Notes: a model not told the origin generated them from the sequence alone. Numbered from the stretch's first letter, positions 52,634-62,906 are shown. The stretch is 64,000 nucleotides of DNA from Pseudonocardia terrae (GCF_021343995.1 NZ_JAJTTE010000024.1:1-64000), one strand, 5' to 3'. Program-made: numbers and translations.

Positions 52634-53442
52634 ATGTCGCTCGTGTCCGAACCCACCCCCGAGGGGACCGCCTCCCCACCGGCCGCTCTCCCCGTCCGAC
52701 GCCCGGCCTGGAAGGGCCTCGCCCTGCGGCTGCACTTCTACGCCGGGCTCCTCGTGGACCCGTTCATCCTGGTCGCGGCGGTGACCGGGGTGCTCTACGC
52801 GCTCGCCCCGCAGCTGGAGTCGTGGCTCTACGACGAGCAGCTGCACGTCCCCGCCACCTCCCGCGCGCTCCCGCTCGCCGACCAGGCCGCGGCGGCCCTG
52901 GCCACGAACCCGGCCGGCACGCTCGACGCCGTCCGTCCCGCCCCGGAGCCGGCGACACCACCCGGGTGCTCTTCACCCAGGAGGGCCTGGGCGAGTCCGA
53001 GCGCTGGACTGTGTTCGTCGATCCCGGCACCGCGGAGGTCCGCGGCAGGCTGTTCACCTACGGCACCAGCGGCGTCCTCCCGCTGCGGATGACCCTCGAC
53101 CAGCTGCACCGCAACCTGCTGCTGGGCGAGCCGGGCCGGCTCTACTCCGAGCTCGCGGCGTCGTGGCTGTGGGTGGTCGCGCTCGGCGGGCTGGTGCTGT
53201 GGGTCGCCCGTTGGCGCGCCCGGCGGGTCCGGCGGGCCGCCGACCTGGTACTGCCGGAGCGCGGGGTGCGGGGCCGGCGCCGGCTGCTCGGCCGACACGG
53301 CGCCCTCGGCGTGGACCGTCACCGAGGTGAAGCGCAGCTCGGCTGGCTCGCCCCGCTGTTCGGCCTCAGCCTGCTCGCCTTCCTGCTGGTCGACGCCTGG
53401 CAGGGGCACCGCGCCGCGCGGCGGGGGTCCGCGGCAGGCTGA
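52634..53442 (+). pseudogene. PepSY-associated membrane protein remnant
   Basis: ATG 52634 begins a PepSY_TM-type protein: LALRLHFYAGLLVDPFILVA, a first helix, and the PepSY region RALPLADQAAAAL. Near 52950 the frame shifts by one base (likely a lost G) and continues as GDTTRVLFTQEGLGESERWT, then LDQLHRNLLLGEPGRLYSEL and a helix. After RRRLLGRHGALG the middle helices are missing and the sequence jumps to a last helix (LGWLAPLFGLSLLAFLLVD). So it has a frameshift and an internal deletion. Intact relatives reduce or carry iron-siderophore or haem-related cargo. Confidence 0.8.
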
Positions 53443-53446
53443 CCGC

Positions 53447-53989
53447 GTGACAGTCGTGACGACGGCCGGCGCCCTGCCCGGGCTCGTCCGGGAGCGTCCT
53501 CCCGGGCCGGGCGGGTGCCGGCTCGTCACCGTCGACGGCTGGTCCGGCTCGGGCAAGAGCGTGCTCGCGGAGGGGCTCGGCCGGGCCCTCGACGCCCCGG
53601 TCCTGTCGATCGAGGAGCTCTACCCCGGCTGGGACGGCCTCGCCGCCGCGATCCCGCTGGCCCGCGCGTGGGTCGCCGAGCCGCTCTTCCACGGCCGGCC
53701 CGCGCGCTGGTGGCCGTGGGTCTGGGAACGCGACGTCCGCTCGGCCGACCCGCGGACCCAGCCCTGCGGGCCCGTCGTCGTGCTGGAGGGTTGCGGCTCG
53801 GGCGCGGCCGCGCTGCTCCCCTTCACCAGCACCGCGATCCGGGTGGACTGCCCGCCCGCGCAGCGGGAGCACCGGTTGCGCGCCCGCGCCGACTGGCCGG
53901 GCTACGCCCCGCACCGCGCACGGTTCCTCGCGCAGGAACGCCGGTACTTCGCCGACGCCCCGGACCCCGACGTGGTCGTCCGGACCTGA
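53447..53989 (+). CDS. P-loop kinase, uridine kinase-like
   Basis: Protein of 180 aa with a Walker A motif VDGWSGSGKS (about 26-35), an acidic VLSIEELYPGWDGL region, and a Walker-B-like PVVVLEGCGSG. REHRLRARAD resembles the lid Arg region of nucleoside kinases. The substrate is not clear; many such genes are annotated ATP-binding protein or uridine kinase-like. GTG at 53447 begins 4 nt after the PepSY remnant. Confidence 0.8.
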   Translation: MTVVTTAGALPGLVRERPPGPGGCRLVTVDGWSGSGKSVLAEGLGRALDAPVLSIEELYPGWDGLAAAIPLARAWVAEPLFHGRPARWWPWVWERDVRSADPRTQPCGPVVVLEGCGSGAAALLPFTSTAIRVDCPPAQREHRLRARADWPGYAPHRARFLAQERRYFADAPDPDVVVRT

Positions 53990-54096
53990 GAACGGACGCA
54001 GCCCCGAGAACGCGGGGGCCGCCGCCCCGGACCCGCCGATCCGGGACGACGACCTCCCGCTCCCCCCTCGGCGGTCCCCCACCGCCGCCGCGTGCG

Positions 54097-54846
54097 CTAC
54101 ACCGTGGCGCGACGCAGGAACAGGTAGGCGACCCCGGCCGCGAAGGCCGCGAGCATCGCCGGGTAACCGGCGAACAGCAGTGCCGCGGGTGTCTCCGCGA
54201 AGAAGCGGCCCACCGTCGGCCACGCCTGCTGCCAGGTGATCAGGACCGCGGCGATCCCCCCGAGCAGGAGCAGACCCACGGACGCGATCCACATCCCGAG
54301 CTGGCCGAAGCGTTTCAGGATCGTGCCGGCGAGGATGCTGGCGAAGGAGAACAGCAGGAAGGGCACCGTGTAGACCAGCCACTGCAGCACCCAGTTCTGC
54401 TGCACCAGGGAGGGCACCCCGAAGAAGTGCAGCCCCATGCCCCAGCCGCCGGTGGCCTGCTCGAGCGCGAGCAGCAGGGTCAGCAGCAGGCCCTGGACCG
54501 CCGACTGCGCGACGATGAACAGCGCCGTGCCGGTGAAGAAGTCGCGCCGGGTCACCGACAGCCCGAGGGCGAACGGGAAGACCTGCGTCATCGTCACCAG
54601 GTGGGCCACGACCACGAAGAGGTAGATCGACAGGAGCCCGCCGGTCACCTTCGGCTCGCCCGCGGGCGGGTCCGGCACCAGCGCGAAGATCACCAGGTTG
54701 ACCGCGAAGGCGATTGCGAGGATCAGCCAGGGCATCCCCAGCTGTATCGGGAGGTTGACCAGCTGCATCCGCGCGACGGCGAGCGGACGGCGACGCCGGC
54801 CCGGCGTGTCGAGGGCGGACGGGGCGGGGCCCAGAGCGGCGGTCAT
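54097..54846 (-). CDS. ABC transporter permease (ABC-2-like)
   Basis: Protein of 249 aa with six membrane helices: LGMPWLILAIAFAVNLVIFA, IYLFVVVAHLVTMTQVFPFA, an ALGLSVTRRDFFTGTALF loop typical of permeases in YtrA-type operons, and others. No signal peptide; the last helix ends in RRATV. ATG at 54846 overlaps the ATPase stop by 4 bp. It forms an exporter or lipid/antibiotic-sensing transporter with the ATPase. Confidence 0.88.
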   Translation of the reverse strand: MTAALGPAPSALDTPGRRRRPLAVARMQLVNLPIQLGMPWLILAIAFAVNLVIFALVPDPPAGEPKVTGGLLSIYLFVVVAHLVTMTQVFPFALGLSVTRRDFFTGTALFIVAQSAVQGLLLTLLLALEQATGGWGMGLHFFGVPSLVQQNWVLQWLVYTVPFLLFSFASILAGTILKRFGQLGMWIASVGLLLLGGIAAVLITWQQAWPTVGRFFAETPAALLFAGYPAMLAAFAAGVAYLFLRRATV

Positions 54847-55748
54847 CGCGCGGCCACCTCCCGGCCGTCGTGGTTCTCGCGGCGGGGTTCCGTCGCGAGC
54901 TGGGTCGTGCGGACCACCAGCTGCTGCAGCGAGACGGGCTCGAACTCCAGCCCCTCCGAGCGCAGCCGGGTGTCGGGGTCGGCGCCCTCGAGCGTCACCC
55001 GCAGGAAGCCCCCCAGCTCCTCGCGGTGCAGCTCGGTGTGGCCGGCGGCGAAGGCCTTCACCGCGGCCGCCGGCCCGGTGACCGTGACGGCCCGGCCGCG
55101 CAGCACGTCGGCGTCCTCGTCCATGAGGATCCGGCCCTTGTCGATCACGACGACGTGCTCGATCAGGTCCGAGACCTCGTCGATCAGGTGCGTGCTCAGC
55201 ACGATCGTGCGCGGGTGCACGGCGTAGTCGGCGAGCAGCCGGTCGTAGAACAGCTGCCGCGCGACGGCGTCGAGCCCCAGGTAGGGCTCGTCGAAGAAGG
55301 TCAGCGGCGCCCGCGAGGCCAGGCCGATGATCACGCCGACGGCCGAGAGCTGGCCACGGGAGAGCTTCTTGATCGGCTGCCTGGTGCGCAGGTGGAACTC
55401 CTCGACCAGGGACGTGGCGAAGTCGGCGTCCCAGTTCGGGTACAGCATCCCCGCGGCGCTGAGCGCGTCGCGGACCCGGAAGGCGTCCGGGTACTTCTGC
55501 GCCTCCCGGATGAAGCACACCCGGTCGAGCACGGCCGGGTTCTCGTACGGGTGCAGGCCGAACACCTCGACCTCGCCCGCCGTCTCGAAGCCCTGACCGG
55601 TCAGGATCTGCATGATAGTGGTCTTGCCGGCACCGTTGCGGCCGAGCAGGCCGTGGACGGTGTTCTCCCTGAGCTCGAGGTTCACGTCGTCGAGCGCGGT
55701 GAAGTCGCCGTAGCGCTTCACGACCCCGCGCATCCGCACCGCCGTCAT
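54843..55748 (-). CDS. ABC transporter ATP-binding protein
   Basis: Protein of 301 aa with Walker A GRNGAGKTTIM, signature LSRGQLSAVG, Walker B APLTFFDEPYLGLD and H-loop LSTHLIDE. The signature has Arg in place of the usual first Gly (LSRGQ). A C-terminal extension of about 70 residues follows (HTELHREELGGFLRVTLEG). ATG at 55748 overlaps the GntR stop as ATGA. Energises the permease downstream. Confidence 0.93.
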   Translation of the reverse strand: MTAVRMRGVVKRYGDFTALDDVNLELRENTVHGLLGRNGAGKTTIMQILTGQGFETAGEVEVFGLHPYENPAVLDRVCFIREAQKYPDAFRVRDALSAAGMLYPNWDADFATSLVEEFHLRTRQPIKKLSRGQLSAVGVIIGLASRAPLTFFDEPYLGLDAVARQLFYDRLLADYAVHPRTIVLSTHLIDEVSDLIEHVVVIDKGRILMDEDADVLRGRAVTVTGPAAAVKAFAAGHTELHREELGGFLRVTLEGADPDTRLRSEGLEFEPVSLQQLVVRTTQLATEPRRENHDGREVAAR

Positions 55749-56107
55749 TCGTCGTCCCCCCAGACGTCGATCATCTTCTTGATCTGCTCGGCGTCCATCC
55801 CGAGCCTGCGGGCCTCCGCCAGCAGCGGCGCGACGAACTGCTTCGCGAACTCCTCGCGGCGTCGCTCCAGCAGCTGCGTGCGTGCGCCCGTGCTGACGAA
55901 CATCCCGATCCCCCTCCGCTTGTACAGCACCCCGTCGGCGACGAGCTGGTTCACGCCCTTCGCGGCCGTCGCCGGGTTGATCCGGTGGAACGCGGCCAGC
56001 TCGTTGGTCGACGGGACCTGGCCCTCCTCCGGCAGCGAGCCGTCGATGATCGACGCCTCGATCTGCTCCGCGATCTGCACGAAGAGGGGCCGCCCGTCGT
56101 CGATCAC
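55745..56107 (-). CDS. GntR-family regulator, YtrA subfamily
   Basis: Protein of 120 aa: winged HTH (FVQIAEQIEASIIDGSLPEE, VPSTNELAAFHRINPATAAK, YKRRGIGMFV) and the short helical YtrA-type C-terminal (about 45 residues) instead of a large effector domain. YtrA regulators control the ABC genes that follow, often in response to envelope stress or antibiotics. GTG at 56107. First gene of a three-gene operon with 4-bp overlaps throughout. Confidence 0.93.
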   Translation of the reverse strand: MIDDGRPLFVQIAEQIEASIIDGSLPEEGQVPSTNELAAFHRINPATAAKGVNQLVADGVLYKRRGIGMFVSTGARTQLLERRREEFAKQFVAPLLAEARRLGMDAEQIKKMIDVWGDDE

Positions 56108-56142
56108 GGCGACCGCCCCACCCTGTCCCAGTCCGTTGGTTC

Positions 56143-56160
56143 GTTACTCATGTAGCTAAC
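56143..56160. promoter_or_regulatory. GTTA-N10-TAAC inverted repeat upstream of the GntR operon
   Basis: GTTACTCATGTAGCTAAC lies 36 bp upstream of the GTG start and is AT-richer than its surroundings. The 4-bp arms are exact and inner bases partly symmetric. Position and form suit an autoregulatory YtrA/GntR site. Confidence 0.45.
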
Positions 56161-56225
56161 CATGCGGCCACCGAGGCGGGGTGTCAAGTGAACGACGGAC
56201 CGCGCCCGAGGGCACGCCCGGGAAA

Positions 56226-56262
56226 GGGCACCTGAGCAGCGGCGATCGTCGCTCAGGTGCCC
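56226..56262 (-). terminator. Hairpin terminator after the GAF-ANTAR gene
   Basis: GGGCACCTGAGC (56226-56237) and GCTCAGGTGCCC (56251-56262) are perfect 12-bp inverted arms around a 13-nt loop. It lies 91-127 bp beyond the stop of the leftward GAF-ANTAR gene and just upstream of the GntR promoter. There is no U tract, as is usual in high-GC actinobacteria. Confidence 0.65.
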
Positions 56263-56352
56263 TCGGGGACAGCTGTGCGGCAGTCAGCGCACGGGACTGG
56301 TGATCACGTCACGACGCCTCGCGCCGCCCGGATCTCGGTCCGGCAGGGCGGT

Positions 56353-57123
56353 TCACAGCTCCGACCGGCGGGCCGCGAGCGTCTCGGCGACCTGCGCGAG
56401 CTTGACGTTGAGCTGCTGCGAGGTGCGGCGCAGGATGTCGAAGGCCTCCTCCGCGGAAACCCCGCGGCGCTCCATCAGGATGCCCTTGGCCTGGCCGATC
56501 ACGTCCCGGCTCTGCAGCGCCCGGCGCAGCTGCGCCGCCTCCAGGTCGGACGCCGCGCAGGCCTGCGTCGCGGCCAGTGCGGTCGACGCGTGCGCGGCGA
56601 GCACCAGCGCCACGTCGCGCTCGGCCACGTCGAGCGGGCCGCCCTCCAGCGTGTAGAGGTTCAGGGCTCCCATCCGCGGGGCGTCCCCATCGGGGAAGAG
56701 TCCGACCGCCAGCACCCCGCGGACCCCGAGGTCGGCGGCCGCCGGGGCCCACCGCGGGAACTGCTCCGAGACGGTGAGGTCGGTCTCGTGGACCAGCCCC
56801 ATCCCCTCCCGGCGGGTGGCGGCCACGCACGGACCCTCGTCGAGCCGGTACTGCAGCTCGTCGAGCCGGGTGGCCAGCGCGTCGGTCTCGACCGGCGTGT
56901 GGAAGCCGCGCTCCGGGTCGCGCAGCGTGACACTCACCAGGTCGGCCCCGGACACCACGGCCTTCGCCGACCGGATCACCCGCTCCAGCACGTCGGCGAC
57001 GGTGTTCGCCTCGAGCAGGGCGGCCGCGAGCGCCACGAACTCGGCGGCCAGCGGCCCGGCGCCCCGGTCGTCGGGGGAGACGAACCGTTGCCGGTCCTCC
57101 GCCCAGTCCTGATCCGTGGTCAC
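56353..57123 (-). CDS. GAF-ANTAR RNA-binding regulator
   Basis: Protein of 256 aa. A GAF sensor domain (about 35-170: VSGADLVSVTLRDPERGFHT, YRLDEGPCVAATRREGMGL) is followed by an ANTAR domain (about 195-250: LQSRDVIGQAKGILMERRGV, SAEEAFDILRRTSQQLN). ANTAR proteins bind paired RNA hexaloop hairpins and act as antiterminators; here the input may be a small ligand or redox signal at the GAF Cys. GTG at 57123 is preferred because GGAGG lies about 10 nt upstream; GTG 57132 would overlap that site. Confidence 0.92.
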   Translation of the reverse strand: MTTDQDWAEDRQRFVSPDDRGAGPLAAEFVALAAALLEANTVADVLERVIRSAKAVVSGADLVSVTLRDPERGFHTPVETDALATRLDELQYRLDEGPCVAATRREGMGLVHETDLTVSEQFPRWAPAAADLGVRGVLAVGLFPDGDAPRMGALNLYTLEGGPLDVAERDVALVLAAHASTALAATQACAASDLEAAQLRRALQSRDVIGQAKGILMERRGVSAEEAFDILRRTSQQLNVKLAQVAETLAARRSEL

Positions 57124-57198
57124 CCCGGTCACCCCTCCGCCGTCCGCCGACGGACGATCGTGACCCGTCGCGGGCGCGCAGGCAACCTCATCGGGTGC

Positions 57199-57825
57199 TC
57201 ATCGGGCGCGGTGTGCGCCACGCCTCCGGTTCCGCCCCCGCAGCCGGCGCACGACGAGCCGGAGCAGCCCCAGCACGACGAGGACCAGCACCACCGTCGA
57301 GACCGGCGCGAGGTGGCCCTCGACCCGCTCCCAGTTCTCCCCCAGCAGCCAGCCGAGGCCGAGGAACACGGCGTTCCACACCCCGCTGCCGACGGCCGTG
57401 AGCACGGTGAACCGCCAGAGCGGCATCCGGGCGAGACCGGCGGGGACGGAGACCACGCTGCGGATCAGCGGCACGCACCGCGCGAGCAGCACGATCGCGC
57501 CGCCGTGCCGGGCGAACAGCGCGTGGCCGCGTTCGAGGTCCTTCCGGCTGGACAGCACGAACCAGCGTTTGCCCGCCAGCTCGTGGAGCCGTTCGTAGCC
57601 CAGCCACGCACCCAGCCCGTAGAGCACGAGCGCCCCGGCGACGGACCCGGCGGTCGCGGCCGGCCAGACCCAGAGGGCGTCGATCGCGCCGACCCGGGCG
57701 CGGAAGCCCGCGAGCGGCAGGATCACCTCGGACGGGATCGGCGGGATCACGTTCTCGAGGAAGATCAGGAGCCCCACCCCGGCGGCTCCGAGACGGTCGA
57801 CGATCGAGAACACCCAGTCGGCCAC
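57199..57825 (-). CDS. DedA-family membrane protein
   Basis: Protein of 208 aa with the DedA/SNARE-associated pattern: FLENVIPPIPSEVILPLAGF (reentrant loop with the E-x-x-x-P-x-P motif), HALFARHGGAIVLLARCVPL (F-x-R-x-x-P type) and RSVVSVPAGLARMPLWRF (the conserved G-x-x-x-M-x-x-x-x-F). DedA proteins act in lipid flipping and membrane homeostasis. GTG at 57825 lacks a strong ribosome site. Monocistronic by spacing. Confidence 0.93.
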   Translation of the reverse strand: MADWVFSIVDRLGAAGVGLLIFLENVIPPIPSEVILPLAGFRARVGAIDALWVWPAATAGSVAGALVLYGLGAWLGYERLHELAGKRWFVLSSRKDLERGHALFARHGGAIVLLARCVPLIRSVVSVPAGLARMPLWRFTVLTAVGSGVWNAVFLGLGWLLGENWERVEGHLAPVSTVVLVLVVLGLLRLVVRRLRGRNRRRGAHRAR

Positions 57826-57928
57826 GGCGCCAGCGTGCCCGATTTGCCTGAAAACAACCTGAGTGCGAAGACGGCGGCGCCCCGGCGCGGACGGACCGCA
57901 CCGGGGCGCCGAGCGTGCGCTCGGGGAC

Positions 57929-60100
57929 TCAGGCCGCGGCGGTCTCCTGCGCCCGCGTGCGCAGGGACTCCGGGACCTCGAAGCGCGGGCCGTACTTGGC
58001 CGCGAACTCGTCCGCCCGCTTCACGAAGCCGGCGACGCCGCCCGGGAAGCCCTCGATGTACTGCAGCACGCCGCCCGTCCAGGCCGGGAAGCCGATGCCG
58101 AAGATCGAGCCGATGTTGGCGTCGGGCACGGTCTCGAGCACACCCTCGTCGAAGCAGCGCACCGTCTCGAGGGACTCGATCACCAGCATGCGCTCGGAGA
58201 GCTCCTGCAGGTCCACCTCGTGGTTCGTGGCCTCGAAGTGCTCCCGCAGGCCCGGCCACAGCCGGACGCGCCTGCCCTCGGCGTACTCGTAGAACCCGGC
58301 GCCGGAGCTCTTCCCCTTGCGCCCGAACTCGTCGACCATGCGGTCGACGATCTCGTCCGCCGGGTGCGGCGCCCAGGGGTCGCCCGCTGATTCGACAGCC
58401 GCCTGCGTCTCCTTGCGGATCTTCTGCGGCAGGGTGAGGGTGAGCTCGTCCATGAGCTGCAGGACGGGTGCGGGGTAGCCGGCCTGGGCCGACGCCTGCT
58501 CGATCGTCTGCGGGTCGATGCCCTCGGCGAGCATCGAGATGCCCTCGTTGACGAAGGTGCCGATCACGCGGCTGGTGAAGAAGCCGCGCGAGTCGTTGAC
58601 GACGATCGGGGTCTTGCGGATCCCGAGCGTGACGTCGAAGGCCTTGGCCAGCGTGGCGTCGGAGGTCCGCTCGCCCTTGATGATCTCGACCAGCGGCATC
58701 TTGTCCACCGGCGAGAAGAAGTGCAGGCCGATGAAGTCGCCGGGCCGGTCGATGCCGGCGGCGAGCTCGGTGATCGGCAGGGTGGAGGTGTTCGAGCAGA
58801 GCAGCGCGTCCGGCTCGACCACCTTCATGGCCTCGCGGAAGACCTCCTGCTTGAGCTCCACCGACTCGAACACCGCCTCGATGACGATGTCGCAGCCCGC
58901 GAGGTCGTTGTAGTCCGCGGTGGGGGTGATGCGCCCGAGCAGCGCCTCGCCCTTCTCCAGGGTCACCTTGCCGCGCTCGACGCCCTTGGCGACCAGGCCC
59001 TCGGAGTAGCCCTTGCCCTTCTCGGCGGCCTCGAGCGAGACGTCCTTGAGCACGACCTCCCAGCCGGCCTGGGCGCAGACGTAGGCGATGCCTGCGCCCA
59101 TCATCCCGGCGCCGAGCACGGCGACCTTGCGCGGTGTGTACCGGTCGAAGCCGTCCGGACGCGACTTGCCGCCGTTGATGGCCTGCAGGTCGAAGAAGAA
59201 CGCCTTGGTCATGTTCTTCGACACCTGGCCCACGACCAGGTCCACGAAGTAGCGGCTCTCGATGCGCAGCGCGGTGTCGAAGTCGACCTGCGCGCCCTCG
59301 ACCGCGGCGGAGAGGATGTTGCGCGGGGCCGGCATCGGCGCGCCCTTGAGCTGCTTGCGCAGGTTCGCCGGGAAGGCCGGCAGGATCGCGGCCAGCTTCG
59401 GGTTCGACGGGGTGCCGCCCGGGATCTTGTAGCCCGGGGTGTCCCACGGCTGCTTCGCCTCGGGGTTCTCCGCGATCCAGGCCTTGGCCTTGGCCAGCAT
59501 CTCCTCCTGCGAGGAGGCCAGCTCGTGGAGCACGCCCAGCTCCAGGGCCTTGGCGGGCTTGAGCCGCTGGCCCTGCGCGAGCACGTTCATGAAGCCGTTG
59601 GCGATGCCCAGCAACCGGGTGATGCGGGTGACGCCGCCACCCCCGGGCAGCAGGCCCAGGGTGACCTCGGGCAGGCCGTAGACAGCACTGCCCGCGCCCT
59701 TCGCGTCGAGCCCGATCCGGTGGTGGCAGGCGAGCCCGATCTCCAGGCCGCCGCCGAGCGCGGTGCCGTTCATCGCCGCGACGACGGGCCGGCCCAGCTT
59801 CTCCAGGCGGCGCAGCTGCGCCTTGACCTCGGTGACGTTCTCGAACACCGCCGGGCCGTCCTCCGGCTTCGCGGAGATCAGGTCGTCGAGGTTGCCACCG
59901 GCGAAGAAGGTCTTCTTGGCCGAGGTGATCACGACGCCGGTGATGTCGTCCTTCCCGGCCTCGAGCTCGGTGATCACCTCGCCCATGGCCTGCTTGTACG
60001 CGTCGTTCATGGTGTTGGCGCTGGCGTTCGGGTCGTCCAGGGTGACGATCGCGACCCCGTCGGAGTCCTTCTCCCAGCGCACGGCCTTCTGGTCGGTCAC
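57929..60100 (-). CDS. fadJ: 3-Hydroxyacyl-CoA dehydrogenase/enoyl-CoA hydratase (FadB/FadJ-type)
   Basis: Protein of 723 aa, trifunctional type. The N-terminal crotonase domain has FAGGNLDDLISA and NGTALGGGLEIGLACHHR, with Glu in PEVTLGLLPGGGG. The NAD domain has VAVLGAGMMGAGIAYVCA, and the dehydrogenase C-terminal has GLHFFSPVDKMPLVEII and NDSRGFFTSRVIGTF. It catalyses two steps of fatty acid beta-oxidation. GTG at 60100 has GAGGGG upstream and starts 14 nt after the thiolase, which completes the cycle. Probably regulated by the MerR protein at 61475. Confidence 0.95.
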   Translation of the reverse strand: MTDQKAVRWEKDSDGVAIVTLDDPNASANTMNDAYKQAMGEVITELEAGKDDITGVVITSAKKTFFAGGNLDDLISAKPEDGPAVFENVTEVKAQLRRLEKLGRPVVAAMNGTALGGGLEIGLACHHRIGLDAKGAGSAVYGLPEVTLGLLPGGGGVTRITRLLGIANGFMNVLAQGQRLKPAKALELGVLHELASSQEEMLAKAKAWIAENPEAKQPWDTPGYKIPGGTPSNPKLAAILPAFPANLRKQLKGAPMPAPRNILSAAVEGAQVDFDTALRIESRYFVDLVVGQVSKNMTKAFFFDLQAINGGKSRPDGFDRYTPRKVAVLGAGMMGAGIAYVCAQAGWEVVLKDVSLEAAEKGKGYSEGLVAKGVERGKVTLEKGEALLGRITPTADYNDLAGCDIVIEAVFESVELKQEVFREAMKVVEPDALLCSNTSTLPITELAAGIDRPGDFIGLHFFSPVDKMPLVEIIKGERTSDATLAKAFDVTLGIRKTPIVVNDSRGFFTSRVIGTFVNEGISMLAEGIDPQTIEQASAQAGYPAPVLQLMDELTLTLPQKIRKETQAAVESAGDPWAPHPADEIVDRMVDEFGRKGKSSGAGFYEYAEGRRVRLWPGLREHFEATNHEVDLQELSERMLVIESLETVRCFDEGVLETVPDANIGSIFGIGFPAWTGGVLQYIEGFPGGVAGFVKRADEFAAKYGPRFEVPESLRTRAQETAAA

Positions 60101-60114
60101 TGCTGTCGATCCCC

Positions 60115-61347
<1,233 letters not shown>

Positions 61348-61410
61348 GCGAACCCTCTCGTGAAGAAGTCTGCCCGGCGCGCGGGCGGTGACGCCGCGCC
61401 GCGTCCGATC

Positions 61411-61467
61411 GTGACAGCAGAATTGTTACAGCAGGACTGTCACATAGGTCAACCCGTGCCGTAACGT
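61411..61467. promoter_or_regulatory. Divergent fadA / merR promoter with GTGACAG-CTGTCAC operator
   Basis: GTGACAG (61411-61417) and CTGTCAC (61437-61443) are perfect 7-bp inverted arms spaced by 19 bp, the long spacing typical for MerR-type sites, with an extra TTACAG between. For fadA, TTGACC (61448-61453, minus strand) and TAACAA are 18 bp apart across the operator. For merR, TAACGT (61462-61467) ends 7 nt before ATG 61475, a leaderless start. Confidence 0.6.
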
Positions 61468-61474
61468 CCCCGCC

Positions 61475-62266
61475 ATGGCAGCACCGGCGCCTGCGGGACC
61501 CGATCCCGAGCTCCTCACCGTCGACCAGCTGGCCGCCCGCACCGGGACCACGGTGCGGACGATCCGGTACTACGCCGGCCGCGGGCTGCTCCCGCCACCG
61601 CAGCTCCGCGGCCGCACCGGCCTGTACGGGCCGGACCACGTCGCGCGGCTGCTCCTCGTCGCCGAGCTCTCCGACCTCGGGTTCACCCTCGCGGCGATCG
61701 AGCGGCACCTCGAGCGGCTCCCCCACTCGGCCGGCCCGGAGGAGCTCGCCCTGCAGCTGGCCCTGCTCACGCCATGGGCGCCCGAGCAGCTCGACGAGGT
61801 GGACCACGCCGGGCTGGAGGAACGGGCCGGCCGGGTCCTGGACGACGCGGCCGTCGACAAGCTGGTCGCGTACGGCGCGGTCGAGCCGGTGGCCGGGGAC
61901 CGGTACCGCGTCCAGGGCCCGATCGCGCTCGGTGCCGGGCTCGACGCGCTGGACTTCGGGCTGCCGGCCGACTTCTGGCGCCGCTCCCGCGAGGTCATCG
62001 ACCGGCACACCTCCGCGCTCGCCGACGACCTGATGACGTTGTTCCAGGCGGAGGTCCTGCAGCCGTACCGGGACGCGGGCCGCCCCGCGGAGCAGCGGTC
62101 CCGGCTGGCCGCGGCGCTCGCCCGGCTCAAGCCGGTCACGGTGCAGGGCGTGGTCACCGCGTTCGGGCGCGCGGTGAACCGGACGATCCGCGAGCGCGCC
62201 GAGCAGCCGCCGGCACCGCGGCCCGCCCCGGCGCTGCAGCAGCCCGGGGCCACCTCCGGCGGGTGA
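61475..62266 (+). CDS. MerR-family regulator of the beta-oxidation operon
   Basis: Protein of 263 aa. N-terminal MerR winged helix (LTVDQLAARTGTTVRTIRYY, GRGLLPPPQLRGRTGLYGPD), then a linker helix (LGFTLAAIERHLERLP) and a C-terminal domain of about 150 residues that resembles acyl-ligand-binding MerR regulators rather than the short metal type. No Cys metal loop. ATG at 61475 has no ribosome site and is probably leaderless. Divergent from fadA, so it likely senses acyl-CoA or a fatty acid. Confidence 0.9.
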   Translation: MAAPAPAGPDPELLTVDQLAARTGTTVRTIRYYAGRGLLPPPQLRGRTGLYGPDHVARLLLVAELSDLGFTLAAIERHLERLPHSAGPEELALQLALLTPWAPEQLDEVDHAGLEERAGRVLDDAAVDKLVAYGAVEPVAGDRYRVQGPIALGAGLDALDFGLPADFWRRSREVIDRHTSALADDLMTLFQAEVLQPYRDAGRPAEQRSRLAAALARLKPVTVQGVVTAFGRAVNRTIRERAEQPPAPRPAPALQQPGATSGG

Positions 62267-62357
62267 CCCGCCACCCGGGGTCCGCCGCGAGACTGGCCGC
62301 TCGCGCGGAGGGAGGCCCGGGGGTGCGAGGCGGACGGCGACCGGCCCGGCAGGCCCG

Positions 62358-62885
62358 GTGAAGGGGCGCCCGGAGCGGCGGCGGTCCCGGCGGCGCCAGG
62401 TCGCGGTGTCGCTGATCCGCTCGCTGGTGACCACCACGCTCCTGGTCGTCGTCTACTACCGGGCGCCGCTCGACCGGGCGATCGACCTCGGGACCCTGGT
62501 CTGGTTCCTGATCGGCCTGGCCGCGCTCGCCGCCGCGGTCGTGTGGCAGATCCGGGTCATCATCAGGTCGGACGTGCCGCGGCTGCGGGCGGCCGAGACG
62601 GCGATGATCGGCCTGCCCGCGCTGCTGCTGCTCTACTCGTCGGTCTACACGGTCATGTCGACCGCCGTGCCCGCCTCGTTCACGCAGGGCATGAACCGCA
62701 CGGACGCGCTGTACTTCACCACGACCGTCTTCGCGACGGTCGGGTTCGGCGACATCACCCCGGTCACCCAGGCCGCCCGCATCATCGTGACGATTCAGAT
62801 GATCACCGGGCTGGTGGCCGTCGGCGTCGTGGCCAAGCTGCTGCTCGGCGCGGTGCAGCGGGCCACGACGTCGAAGGACGGGTGA
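62358..62885 (+). CDS. Potassium channel family protein (two-pore-helix type)
   Basis: Protein of 175 aa. Helices at about 17-35, 45-65, 85-100 and a last pair around the pore. Selectivity filter TVGFGD is in TTTVFATVGFGDITP. The variant Phe in place of Tyr (TVGFG) is seen in known K+ channels. No cytosolic RCK domain. GTG at 62358. Divergent or independent neighbour; role in K+ homeostasis inferred. Confidence 0.9.
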   Translation: MKGRPERRRSRRRQVAVSLIRSLVTTTLLVVVYYRAPLDRAIDLGTLVWFLIGLAALAAAVVWQIRVIIRSDVPRLRAAETAMIGLPALLLLYSSVYTVMSTAVPASFTQGMNRTDALYFTTTVFATVGFGDITPVTQAARIIVTIQMITGLVAVGVVAKLLLGAVQRATTSKDG

Positions 62886-62906
62886 GCCGCGGACGGTGCG
62901 CGGGGC

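Noticed and set aside
52432..53442. A single 336-codon protein in the second frame of the PepSY region
   Set aside because: Its first half is frame-shifted nonsense; homology to PepSY proteins is in the other frame before 52950.
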